Assembly: GCA_011050175.1 (NCBI GenBank)
Contig: DRGF01000118.1
Coordinates: 1 to 13,493, forward strand
Length of the DNA stretch: 13,493 nt
Direction of reading: 5' to 3'
DNA from: Thermococcus sp.
GTDB taxonomy: Archaea > Methanobacteriota_B > Thermococci > Thermococcales > Thermococcaceae
In this document: positions 1 to 5,836 of the stretch, piece by piece
How positions within the stretch are numbered: position 1 is the first letter of the stretch
Layout: every line of letters starts with the position of its first letter
Made by a program: the position numbers and the translations under genes
Notes under the pieces: model-generated
What the model saw: the letters and a program-made list of their open reading frames with translations, nothing else
What the model was told of the DNA's origin: nothing
The model's database searches: none

Positions 1-378
1 CTTCACGAGCGAGCTCAATGGGTGGAACTCGAAGGGGCCGAGTTTCATGACGTTTATCAGCCAGTCGGCACGCATCGTGTCCTCTATGAGGAGCCTGCCA
101 CCGGACAGATGGAGCTCCGCCAGAGTCCACGCGAGCTTGTCGTAGGGATTCTCACCGTCGCGCCAAAACGTGACCGGGTAGTTCCTGACGACGTTCTCGT
201 AGAGCCCAGGGGCCAGAAGTCTGTACTCGCCGTCGGCATTCACAACCAGAACTGTGAGCCTCTCGCCAGCCTCGTGGATGTGCAGGCCAGTGAGGTAGTA
301 GAGATTGGTTCCGGGACTGATCAGGGCACCGTCGAAGTTCCTTTCCTTCATCAGGGAAACGAGTTTTTGAAGGCGCAT
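1..378 (-). CDS. pepQ: Xaa-Pro dipeptidase (prolidase), N-terminal part, cut by the window edge
   Basis: The first 126 codons of a minus-strand gene are visible, beginning MRLQKLVSLMKERNFDGALI and including SPGTNLYYLTGLHIHEAGE. This is the creatinase/prolidase N-terminal domain of M24 metallopeptidases, which cleave dipeptides with C-terminal proline. The metal ligands and pita-bread domain lie outside the window, so activity cannot be judged. The ATG at 378 is preceded by GTGGTG about 6 nt upstream (minus strand), and a TATA-like GTTTTTAAG lies at 410-418, which would give a very short leader. The gene diverges from rpl15e and may share that AT-rich element. Prolidase is favoured over other M24 members from overall resemblance to Pyrococcus PepQ recalled from memory; an aminopeptidase P-type enzyme is the alternative. 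Confidence 0.85.
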   Translation of the reverse strand, partial: MRLQKLVSLMKERNFDGALISPGTNLYYLTGLHIHEAGERLTVLVVNADGEYRLLAPGLYENVVRNYPVTFWRDGENPYDKLAWTLAELHLSGGRLLIEDTMRADWLINVMKLGPFEFHPLSSLVK

Positions 379-409
379 TGGTTTCACCACATTGGCTACT
401 CCGCAACCC

Positions 410-418
410 TTAAAAACC
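410..418. promoter_or_regulatory. AT-rich TATA element possibly shared by divergent pepQ and rpl15e
   Basis: CCTTAAAAA (plus) reads TTTTTAAGG on the minus strand, so it can serve as TATA in both directions. On the minus strand the implied start is about 10 nt before the pepQ ATG. On the plus strand it is near 437-441, immediately before the hairpin at 443. No other TATA-like stretch lies between the two genes. Start sites are inferred from spacing only. Confidence 0.55.
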
Positions 419-442
419 CAACCTCGAACTTCGCTCGACTAG

Positions 443-477
443 GCGGGCCAGGCCCGCGGGATGTTCCCGTGAGGGAG
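443..477 (+). promoter_or_regulatory. Structured 5' leader of rpl15e (two hairpins)
   Basis: The leader holds GCGGGC-CAG-GCCCGC (443-457) followed by UUCCC-GUGA-GGGAG (464-477), a stem capped by a GNRA tetraloop. An alternative CGGG-AUGUU-CCCG pairing (457-469) would compete with both. The ribosome binding site GAGGTG follows at 494-499. Whether this is regulatory (for example, feedback by L15e) is inference. Confidence 0.45.
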
Positions 478-505
478 AACCACAAACAGGGAAGAGGTGA
501 ACGAG

Positions 506-1090
506 ATGAGCATGTACAAGTACATTAGGGAAGCCTGGAAGAGCCCCAAGAAGAGCTATGTTGGGGAGCTTCTTAGGGTCAGGATGATAAAGTGGAGGAG
601 AGAGCCGGTCGTTGTCCGCGTTGAGAGGCCGACCAGGCTTGACCGTGCCAGGAGCCTCGGCTACCAGGCCAAGCAGGGCTACGTCGTTGTCCGCGTCCGC
701 GTCAGGAAGGGCGGAAGGAAGAGGCCCAGGTGGAAGGGCGGAAGGAAGCCGAGCAAGATGGGTATGGTCAAGTACTCACCGAAGAAGAGCCTCCAGTGGA
801 TAGCCGAGGAGAAGGCCGCTCGCAAGTTCCCGAACCTTGAGGTCCTTAACTCCTACTGGGTTGGCGAGGACGGAATGTACAGGTGGTTTGAGGTCATAAT
901 GGTCGACCCGCACCACCCCGTCATCAAGGCAGACCCGAAGATCAACTGGATCGCCGGTAAGGCTCACAAGGGCCGTGTCTTCCGCGGACTCACCAGCGCC
1001 GGCAAGAAGGGCCGCGGTCTGAGGAACAAGGGTAAGGGCGCTGAGAAGGTCAGGCCCAGCATAAGGGCCAACAAGGGTAGGGGCAAGTGA
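506..1090 (+). CDS. rpl15e: 50S ribosomal protein L15e
   Basis: A 194-aa, strongly basic protein beginning [18 protein letters not shown] and ending in the [14 protein letters not shown] / [10 protein letters not shown] tail typical of archaeal and eukaryotic L15e. It is a core protein of the large ribosomal subunit, binding 23S rRNA. I chose the ATG at 506 rather than the in-frame GTG at 497, because that GTG is part of the Shine-Dalgarno sequence GAGGTG (494-499), 6 nt ahead of the ATG. Length matches the family. The gene is the first of a run with a COG1325 exosome-associated protein and rnp3, an arrangement noted before as part of the archaeal exosome/translation superoperon. A separate TATA box precedes the next gene, so it is probably its own transcription unit or has readthrough. 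Confidence 0.97.
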   Translation: MSMYKYIREAWKSPKKSYVGELLRVRMIKWRREPVVVRVERPTRLDRARSLGYQAKQGYVVVRVRVRKGGRKRPRWKGGRKPSKMGMVKYSPKKSLQWIAEEKAARKFPNLEVLNSYWVGEDGMYRWFEVIMVDPHHPVIKADPKINWIAGKAHKGRVFRGLTSAGKKGRGLRNKGKGAEKVRPSIRANKGRGK

Positions 1091-1117
1091 TGCCCCCGTT
1101 CTTTTAATTACTTTCGC

Positions 1118-1167
1118 ATGAACCCACTTTGTGTCTCTTTTACACGGCTTGTGGATGAACCCACTTT
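1118..1167 (+). repeat. 13-bp direct repeat ATGAACCCACTTT, two copies
   Basis: ATGAACCCACTTT occurs at 1118-1130 and again at 1155-1167, 37 bp apart start to start, in the 129-bp gap between rpl15e and the COG1325 gene. The second copy is preceded by GTGG, making GTGG-ATGAAC-CCAC a small dyad. The pair lies just upstream of the TATA box at 1181. It could be an upstream regulatory site or a small duplication. Confidence 0.7.
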
Positions 1168-1180
1168 TGCAAGCGGTTAC

Positions 1181-1189
1181 CTTTTAAAG
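1181..1189 (+). promoter_or_regulatory. TATA box of the COG1325-rnp3 operon
   Basis: CTTTTAAAG lies 31 bp before the ATG at 1220. The implied start near 1208-1212 leaves a leader of about 10 nt containing the ribosome binding site GGTGAG (1210-1215). Confidence 0.65.
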
Positions 1190-1219
1190 CGACCGTTCCA
1201 ATTCTCTCCGGTGAGAGCG

Positions 1220-1675
1220 ATGGCGAAGATAAAGGCGCACCATGTGAGGCTTACGACGTTCATCCAGGCCACGGAGGATGAGGACAAGGTCCTTGAGGCT
1301 ATAGGCACGTTCATCCCGGAGGAGATAGACGACGAAGACGTAATCTTTGACATAGACGAGACTACTGGCTTCTTTGGAAACCCGATCAAGGTCGTCAACG
1401 TCGAAATCAAGCGGAGCAGGGAGGTTAGGCAGTTCATCGACTACTTCAAGGAGCTGCTGAGCGAGGATGACAGGCGCTACATCATCGAGAACCTTGACGA
1501 GAAAGTTGATGAGGAAGGAACGCTCTACGTCCGCTTCAACAAGCAGAAAGCCTACCTCGGCGAGCCTGAGATAGACGAAGGACCTGACGTGGTGCAGGTC
1601 AGGATAAAGGTCAAGGCGTTCCCGATGAAGAAGGAAGCCGTCGTCAAAGCCGTCAGGGAGTGGCTGGAGGAATGA
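1220..1675 (+). CDS. COG1325 predicted exosome-associated RNA-binding protein
   Basis: A 151-aa protein, starting MAKIKAHHVRLTTFIQATED. The ATG at 1220 is chosen over the upstream ATG at 1118 because it has GGTGAG 4 nt before it and a TATA box at 1181, and because the 34 residues encoded upstream look non-coding. It is acidic and alpha/beta, with the conserved HHVRLTTFIQATED and FDIDETTGFFGNPI segments that I associate with COG1325 (RNA-binding domain family PF01877). That family was predicted from gene context to work with the archaeal exosome; its exact biochemical role is not established. It overlaps rnp3 by ATGA (1672-1675), implying translational coupling. Family assignment is from memory of the sequence pattern and the L15e/Rnp3 neighbourhood. 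Confidence 0.82.
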   Translation: MAKIKAHHVRLTTFIQATEDEDKVLEAIGTFIPEEIDDEDVIFDIDETTGFFGNPIKVVNVEIKRSREVRQFIDYFKELLSEDDRRYIIENLDEKVDEEGTLYVRFNKQKAYLGEPEIDEGPDVVQVRIKVKAFPMKKEAVVKAVREWLEE

Positions 1676-2337
1676 GCGAGGAAGTTTCGTTTTCGAGGGA
1701 TTATTTTGTCGAGATGGACGTGAGGAGCGAGGAAGCCTACGATCTGGCCAAAGAGTGGTTTGATGAAGTTGTCTTCACGAAGAAGCTCATCCTTGAGAGC
1801 TCCCCCGACTGGGGAAAACTCAAAGAAGAGCTCCGGGAGCTTCGCGAGAGATACAGAAAGATCGCCCTCCTCATCATCACGAAAAAGCCGAGCCTCATCC
1901 GCGAGGTGAAGAACCGCAATCCCAGGGCCCTCATCTACGTCCAGGGCGGTGACATGAGGGTCAACCGCTTCGCCCTTGAGGCGGGGGTTGATGCGCTCAT
2001 AAGCCCCTGGCTCGGAAGGAAGGACCCCGGCTTTGACCACGTTCTGGCGAAGATAGCGGCCAAGAGAGGTGTGGCCATAGGCTTTTCACTGTCTCCACTC
2101 CTCACTGCCAGTCCCTACGAGCGGGTTCATATCCTCCGCTTCATGACCAAGACCTGGCAGCTGGTGGACAAGTACTCTGTCCCGAGGTTCATCACTGGCT
2201 CCGCTGAGACCAGGTGGGAGGTCCGCGGGCCGAGGGACCTGATGAGCCTGGGAATAAACATAGGAATGGACATTCCGAAGGCGAGAGCAAGTTTGAACTT
2301 CCATCCCAGGCGGATTTTGAAAAAGTTTGAGGTGTAG
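1672..2337 (+). CDS. rnp3: Ribonuclease P protein component 3 (Rpp30 homologue)
   Basis: A 221-aa protein of the Rpp30 family, one of the archaeal RNase P proteins that assist the catalytic RNA in maturing tRNA 5' ends. It pairs with Pop5 in the complex. Recognisable segments are FVEMDVRSEEAYDLAKEWFD near the N-terminus, VDALISPWLGRKDPGFDHVL in the middle, and GFSLSPLL followed by RVHILRFMTKTWQLV. All match the TIM-barrel-like Rpp30 fold as seen in Pyrococcus PH1877. The ATG at 1672 overlaps the previous stop codon. A GTG at 1660 is possible but would add only four residues. GGAGG lies only 1 nt before the ATG, so translation is probably coupled to the upstream gene. Confidence 0.93.
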   Translation: MSEEVSFSRDYFVEMDVRSEEAYDLAKEWFDEVVFTKKLILESSPDWGKLKEELRELRERYRKIALLIITKKPSLIREVKNRNPRALIYVQGGDMRVNRFALEAGVDALISPWLGRKDPGFDHVLAKIAAKRGVAIGFSLSPLLTASPYERVHILRFMTKTWQLVDKYSVPRFITGSAETRWEVRGPRDLMSLGINIGMDIPKARASLNFHPRRILKKFEV

Positions 2338-2350
2338 CGTGCCTGGACAT

Positions 2351-2386
2351 AGACCTTAGGCGTTAGTGTTATTAGGGACGCCGTCT
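2351..2386 (+). repeat. Imperfect inverted repeat between rnp3 and the DUF389 gene
   Basis: AGAC (2351-2354) and GGCGT (2359-2363) can pair with ACGCC (2378-2382) and GTCT (2383-2386), giving 9 bp with a 4-nt bulge and a 14-nt loop. It could be a weak terminator stem or chance. The TTAGTGTTATTAGG inside the loop is the only AT-rich candidate promoter for the next gene. Confidence 0.3.
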
Positions 2387-2404
2387 AAACTCAAACGATG
2401 CGCG

Positions 2405-3406
2405 ATGCTCCGGCTGGAAATCTACTGCGATGAGGGCGAGGGTGAGAAGGTCCGGGAAGTTCTGGCCAAATGGAACCTCCAGTTCTACGCCGAGGAAGTG
2501 CAGGGCAACGGGAACAGGGTGCTCAAATTCACAGTTTTAGTGCCCGATTTCGTGATTAACGACGTCGTTGACGAGCTGAGAAAGGCCGTTGACCTCCGCA
2601 GGGCTCATTCTTCGATAACCTGGACTCCCGTCAGCGGGAAGTCCGTGAAGTACGACAACTCAGTCAAATCATTAAAAAAGTTCAAGGGCCAGTGGAGTCT
2701 GGCGGCGATAGAGGGGCTCATCGAGAACGCCAACAGGCAGGCCAGGGTTGACCCCATCCAGCTCACGCTCGGTGCCGTTGCCTCGATAATAGCTCTCTTC
2801 GGCCTCATCAACGGCAGCGTGGTAATGATAATCTCCGCCATGCTCCTCTCGCCGATTCTCGGCCCGCTCTACGGTTTCTCGCTCAACGTCATCATGGGCA
2901 GGGGCAGGGATGCCCTCGATGCCGTCGCGTCCATTCTCAAGCTCCTCGGCGTCATATTCCTTTCCGCCCTTCTCGCGTCCCTCGCGCTAAAGCTCGGAGG
3001 CGTGATGCCTGTAGAACCGACCCGTGAGATACTGGCCCGTGGAGATTCCGGGCTCGTTTACATCGTCCTCGCGGTAATCCTCGGCTATGCCGGTGTGGTC
3101 GCCATAGTTAGCAAAATCCCTGAGATTTTGGCAGGGGTTTCAATAGCCGCGGCACTTGTCCCGCCGACGACGGTCATAGGAATATCCCTCGCTATGGGCT
3201 GGTGGGAAATCTTCATCGGCTCGCTCTGCCTCACCGTTGAGAACGTCCTCGGCCTTCTCAGCGGTTCCCTCCTTGGACTATACGTCCTCAACGTCTCTCC
3301 CCGGAGCTACTACGAGAGGAGGGCCGCGAAATTATATACAAAGAGGACGATGCTTGTGATGGCAGTTATGCTCGCCGCCCTTATCATACTGGAGCTCCTT
3401 CGCTAG
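2405..3406 (+). CDS. DUF389 family integral membrane protein
   Basis: A 333-aa protein with an N-terminal soluble alpha/beta domain (about residues 1-85) starting MLRLEIYCDEGEGEKVREVL, then a hydrophobic domain with roughly seven membrane segments (about 117-135, 138-162, 175-198, 216-236, 240-262, 266-295, 314-331). The motifs SAMLLSPILGPLYG and GVSIAAALVPP mark the DUF389 (TIGR00341) family, whose transported substrate or function is unknown. I preferred the ATG at 2405 over the GTG at 2366 because the extra residues look non-coding and the family begins at this point. There is no clear ribosome binding site, so the mRNA may be leaderless. The stop overlaps the stop of the convergent gene in the sequence CTAG. 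Confidence 0.85.
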   Translation: MLRLEIYCDEGEGEKVREVLAKWNLQFYAEEVQGNGNRVLKFTVLVPDFVINDVVDELRKAVDLRRAHSSITWTPVSGKSVKYDNSVKSLKKFKGQWSLAAIEGLIENANRQARVDPIQLTLGAVASIIALFGLINGSVVMIISAMLLSPILGPLYGFSLNVIMGRGRDALDAVASILKLLGVIFLSALLASLALKLGGVMPVEPTREILARGDSGLVYIVLAVILGYAGVVAIVSKIPEILAGVSIAAALVPPTTVIGISLAMGWWEIFIGSLCLTVENVLGLLSGSLLGLYVLNVSPRSYYERRAAKLYTKRTMLVMAVMLAALIILELLR

Positions 3407-3849
3407 GCCACTTCCGTCTGCTCATAGACATGCTTCCCCTGCCTGTGCCTGACGAGCAGGCCGAAGAAGAACTCCTTGAGGTCGGGGCTCATTTCGTCAT
3501 CGAGCAGGAGGTCCGCCCGTCCTTCGTATTCCTTCTCGGCTTTCGTTATGAGGAGTGCTATCTGCGGTGTGAGGTGTTCGAGCAGGGCCCTCACGAGTTC
3601 CGGGTAGACCGCTTCGTCCAGCTCCTCGTCGGCCTCCATGCCGAGGTACACCACGAAGCCCTTCATCTGGACTGCGAGGACGAATTCGTTCTCGCTCAGC
3701 TCGAAGAACGAGAAGTTGTAGCCCTTTGAGTCTGTCCTCGCGAGAAGGACGCCCTTTATCGAAACCGTCACGGGCTCCCCCTCGATCTCGAACACCAGGT
3801 CTCTGGCAAGTTCCCTCCGGGCTATTGCGTAGAGTTCCTCCATCGTCAT
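3403..3849 (-). CDS. Small conserved-looking hypothetical protein, acidic
   Basis: A 148-aa acidic protein starting MTMEELYAIARRELARDLVF, with alternating strand-like segments (FEIEGEPVTVSIKGVLL, NEFVLAVQMKGFVVYLGM) followed by helical parts (AVYPELVRALLEHLTPQIAL). I do not recognise the family. There is no signal peptide or membrane segment. The ATG at 3849 has AGGT about 6 nt upstream (minus strand), and a TATA-like TCTTTTATT lies at 3871-3879, giving a near-leaderless transcript. This promoter lies inside the 3' end of the tnpB reading frame, whose stop is only 4 nt upstream, so the insertion abuts this gene's own control region. Codon use resembles the neighbouring chromosomal genes. A second in-frame ATG at 3843 is possible. 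Confidence 0.75.
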   Translation of the reverse strand: MTMEELYAIARRELARDLVFEIEGEPVTVSIKGVLLARTDSKGYNFSFFELSENEFVLAVQMKGFVVYLGMEADEELDEAVYPELVRALLEHLTPQIALLITKAEKEYEGRADLLLDDEMSPDLKEFFFGLLVRHRQGKHVYEQTEVA

Positions 3850-3853
3850 GGGG

Positions 3854-5239
3854 CTACCTTCTCGGGCACGAATAAAAGACTTTCGCCTGATCTCCTTCCC
3901 GCTTTGGTTGGAGTTCCAACAAAGAGTTCCCTAACTCAAAGACGGGAAGGTTTGGGGGGTTCTCATTAAAGAACCCTTGAGGGGGTTCTTCGAACCCCTC
4001 GGGGAGGACCTTCCCCCCGTTACCCCTCCCTTGAGCGAGCAAACCACCCAAGTTCGGGGTTATGGTTTTCACGGCTTTTTTCAAGATATTAAACGCTCCA
4101 ACGAGGTCAGCATTCATAACAACGCCCTCTCTGTGGCACTTAAATAAACCTCTAAAGATTATCCCGTTAGGATGGTGTTGGCCACAGAGAGGGCAAGTTT
4201 GAGAAGTGAAAGCCTCACCAACGAGCACAACCACGATACCATACTCTTCCGCAACTTCCTTCAATCGTTTGATGATGTAGTTAAACCTCCACACGTGGGA
4301 GAGGATGAAGTTTTGCTTTCTGCCCTTATCCGAGTTCCTCGCTATACCTTTAGGATAGCCAACCACTATTTTAGAAACGCCCAAATCGTAAAGCTTCCTA
4401 ACGGTTTGCCTTACTGCCGTGTTGATGTAATGTTTGGCTTGAAGCTTAGCCTTCTCGTGCATTCCCTGTAACTTCCTGCTTGTTTTGGCCCCACTCTTGT
4501 TAAGTTTTGATTGACACTCGGCAATTTTCTTTCTCCAGTAAAAATCAACGCTCTTCATCGGTCGTCCATTTACGAGGAAGCTTTCCCCGTTTTCCACATA
4601 AACTGCCAGCAAATTGTTCACTCCCAAATCAATCCCTGCCGAGAGGTTTCCCTTTGGAGTTCTGGGAATGCTTACCCACTCTCTGCCCTCAAGCTTCTCC
4701 CCAACAGTGAAGTTAACATGAGCATACCATTTGCGTTTAACGTTGTCATAAGTGATTTCTAAACGTCCTTGCTTACCTTTTAAGTGTATCCTGCCTTTGA
4801 ATTGAACTTCGAGTCTTCTGAACTTGCCGAGCCTCCTCAACTCGATAACGTTTCCCTTAATCAGATATTGGTCATTCCTGAGAGGGATTACAAAGAGTTT
4901 CCGTCCGTTATTCTTCATGATGGACTTTGGAGGCTTTGGCTTGAACCATTCCGGCAATTTACCACTCTTTTTCTTTCTGTTGAGGGTGAAGAAGCTTCTC
5001 CAGCTTTCAGCATTTTTCCTGGCTAATTGTTGGACCGTTGACCCTCCAATCCAGTTTTTGAACTCATAATAAGCTTCCTTCTCAGTTGTGGAGAAGTCGA
5101 TTTTGCCAAATTCCCTAAATTGTTTCAATCGCTGGTAGTTGAGTTTATTCCAGATTACCGCTGAAGCGTAAGCTAACTCGAAGAGGGCTTTTTCTTGAGT
5201 TTTTGAGGGATGGAGTTTTAGAGTTACTGTCCGTTTCAT
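3854..5239 (-). CDS. tnpB: TnpB, RNA-guided nuclease of an IS200/IS605-type element, with rearranged RuvC site
   Basis: A 461-aa protein. The N-terminal part (1-190) is a basic, helix-rich and beta-barrel region beginning MKRTVTLKLHPSKTQEKALF. RuvC-I is SAGIDLGVNN with Asp204. The usual RuvC-II glutamate position reads KIVVGYPKGI, with Gly294 instead. A glutamate appears 48 residues later in LVGEAFTSQTCPLCG (Glu342). RuvC-III is NADLVGAFNI (Asp378). The zinc ribbon has Cys349, Cys352 and Cys368, but the fourth position is Glu371. TnpB proteins are programmable RNA-guided DNA nucleases that help keep the element in place. The ~70-residue Gly/Pro-rich tail after 390 overlaps the presumed omegaRNA region. 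The ATG at 5239 has a TATA-like CTTTTAAAG about 25-33 nt upstream and no ribosome binding site. The frame is intact. Confidence 0.92.
   Translation of the reverse strand: MKRTVTLKLHPSKTQEKALFELAYASAVIWNKLNYQRLKQFREFGKIDFSTTEKEAYYEFKNWIGGSTVQQLARKNAESWRSFFTLNRKKKSGKLPEWFKPKPPKSIMKNNGRKLFVIPLRNDQYLIKGNVIELRRLGKFRRLEVQFKGRIHLKGKQGRLEITYDNVKRKWYAHVNFTVGEKLEGREWVSIPRTPKGNLSAGIDLGVNNLLAVYVENGESFLVNGRPMKSVDFYWRKKIAECQSKLNKSGAKTSRKLQGMHEKAKLQAKHYINTAVRQTVRKLYDLGVSKIVVGYPKGIARNSDKGRKQNFILSHVWRFNYIIKRLKEVAEEYGIVVVLVGEAFTSQTCPLCGQHHPNGIIFRGLFKCHREGVVMNADLVGAFNILKKAVKTITPNLGGLLAQGRGNGGKVLPEGFEEPPQGFFNENPPNLPVFELGNSLLELQPKREGDQAKVFYSCPRR
3871..3879 (-). promoter_or_regulatory. TATA box of the gene at 3403-3849, embedded in the tnpB 3' end
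   Basis: On the minus strand TCTTTTATT lies about 25 bp before position 3850, just ahead of the ATG at 3849. It suggests that the last ~20 codons of tnpB are flanking host DNA rather than transposon. Confidence 0.5.
3894..4000 (-). ncRNA. Candidate omegaRNA (reRNA) scaffold at the tnpB 3' end
   Basis: Nested inverted repeats are packed here. CCTTCCCG (3894-3901) pairs with CGGGAAGG (3943-3950) and encloses two hairpins: CTTTG(G)TTGG / CCAACAAAG (3902-3924) and AGTT / AACT (3925-3936), a three-way junction of 57 nt. Next to it are GGGTTCT / AGAACCC (3957-3976) and GAGGGG(G)TTC / GAACCCCTC (3979-4000). In TnpB systems the guide RNA comes from exactly this position, with the scaffold at the 3' end of tnpB and the guide copied from flanking DNA. 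The guide here would read from about 3893 downward. Transcript ends are not visible. Confidence 0.6.
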
Positions 5240-5257
5240 TCTAATGTAGAGTATTAT

Positions 5258-5272
5258 CCTTAAGCTTTAAAA
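5258..5272 (-). promoter_or_regulatory. Probable tnpB promoter
   Basis: On the minus strand CTCTTTTAAAGC lies about 25 bp before the tnpB ATG, consistent with a leaderless or nearly leaderless transcript. The heptamer AGAGTAT flanks it as a direct repeat at 5248-5254 and 5271-5277. Confidence 0.45.
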
Positions 5273-5317
5273 GAGTATCGTTTCTCTGATTGAAATCAAC
5301 TTTCTAACACCCACTTT

Positions 5318-5378
5318 ATTCCAAAAGATGGAGTTCGTGATAAAAAGTCAAGCTTTTAATGATTAATTCCAAAAGATG
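5318..5378 (+). repeat. 13-bp direct repeat ATTCCAAAAGATG flanking the nikR TATA box
   Basis: Exact copies of ATTCCAAAAGATG lie at 5318-5330 and 5366-5378, 48 bp apart start to start. The TATA-like TTTTAAT (5354-5360) is between them, and the downstream copy lies between TATA and the expected start near 5382. This layout suits a repressor site, but the binding factor is unknown. Confidence 0.6.
5354..5360 (+). promoter_or_regulatory. nikR TATA box
   Basis: TTTTAAT lies about 35 bp before the ATG at 5392. GGTGGTG at 5383-5389 supplies the ribosome binding site close to the expected transcript start. Confidence 0.5.
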
Positions 5379-5391
5379 ATAGGGTGGTGTC

Positions 5392-5808
5392 ATGAAGATC
5401 ACTCGCTTTGGTGTTTCGGTTCCAGATGAACTACTTCAGAAGTTTGACCGTATAATCGAGGAGAAGGGCTATGTGAACAGGAGCGAGGCAATAAGGGACA
5501 TGATGAGGGACTTCATAGTCAGGCACGAGTGGGAGCAGGGCGAGGGCGAGGTCGCCGGCACGATAACCATGGTCTACAACCACGATGAGGCCGAGGTCGT
5601 TAAGGAGCTCCTTGACCTTCAGCACGACTACCTGAACGAGATAATTTCCAGCATCCACGTCCACATGGACGAGCACAACTGCCTGGAGGTCATCATAGTC
5701 AAGGGCAAGGCCAACAGGATAAAAGAGATAGCGGACAGACTGCTGAGCCTCAAGGGCGTGAAGCACGGCAAGCTCGTTGTGACCGGGACGGGGAAGGAGC
5801 TTGTTTGA
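5392..5808 (+). CDS. nikR: Nickel-responsive transcriptional regulator NikR
   Basis: A 138-aa protein with an N-terminal ribbon-helix-helix DNA-binding domain (about 1-48: [19 protein letters not shown], then [13 protein letters not shown]) and a C-terminal ACT-like metal-sensing domain. The expected nickel ligands are all present: His78 (LQHDY), His89 and His91 (SIHVHMD) and Cys97 (EHNCLEV). NikR is a tetramer that binds DNA when loaded with Ni(II) and usually represses nickel uptake genes, which matter here for NiFe hydrogenases. Its usual length is about 130-140 aa. No nickel transporter is in the window, so its targets are elsewhere or include itself. The gene diverges from tnpB and converges on rqcH, with a 28-bp gap to its stop. 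Confidence 0.95.
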   Translation: MKITRFGVSVPDELLQKFDRIIEEKGYVNRSEAIRDMMRDFIVRHEWEQGEGEVAGTITMVYNHDEAEVVKELLDLQHDYLNEIISSIHVHMDEHNCLEVIIVKGKANRIKEIADRLLSLKGVKHGKLVVTGTGKELV

Positions 5809-5836
5809 TGAAATTTAAAAATGGGGGGACGAGTCT

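Larger units (their letters stand above)
3887..5294 (-). mobile_element. Single-gene IS200/IS605 group element (IS1341-like), tnpB only; ends approximate
   Basis: The element carries tnpB without a TnpA Y1 transposase, so it is not self-mobile unless helped in trans. On the minus strand the pentamer TTGAT (plus 5295-5299, ATCAA) lies 56 nt before the tnpB start and could be the left-end target/TAM, as in ISDra2. The right end is likely between 3880 and 3894, just after the junction-type RNA structure and before the downstream gene's TATA box. I saw no terminal inverted repeats or target duplications, as expected for this group. Both boundaries are inferred. Confidence 0.6.

Noticed and set aside
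152..406. 84-codon minus-strand frame overlapping the left-end gene
   Set aside because: It is an out-of-frame shadow of the prolidase reading frame, which is clearly the coding one.
5307..5317. ACCCACTTT upstream of nikR resembling the 1118/1155 repeat
   Set aside because: Only 9 bp are shared and the flanks differ.
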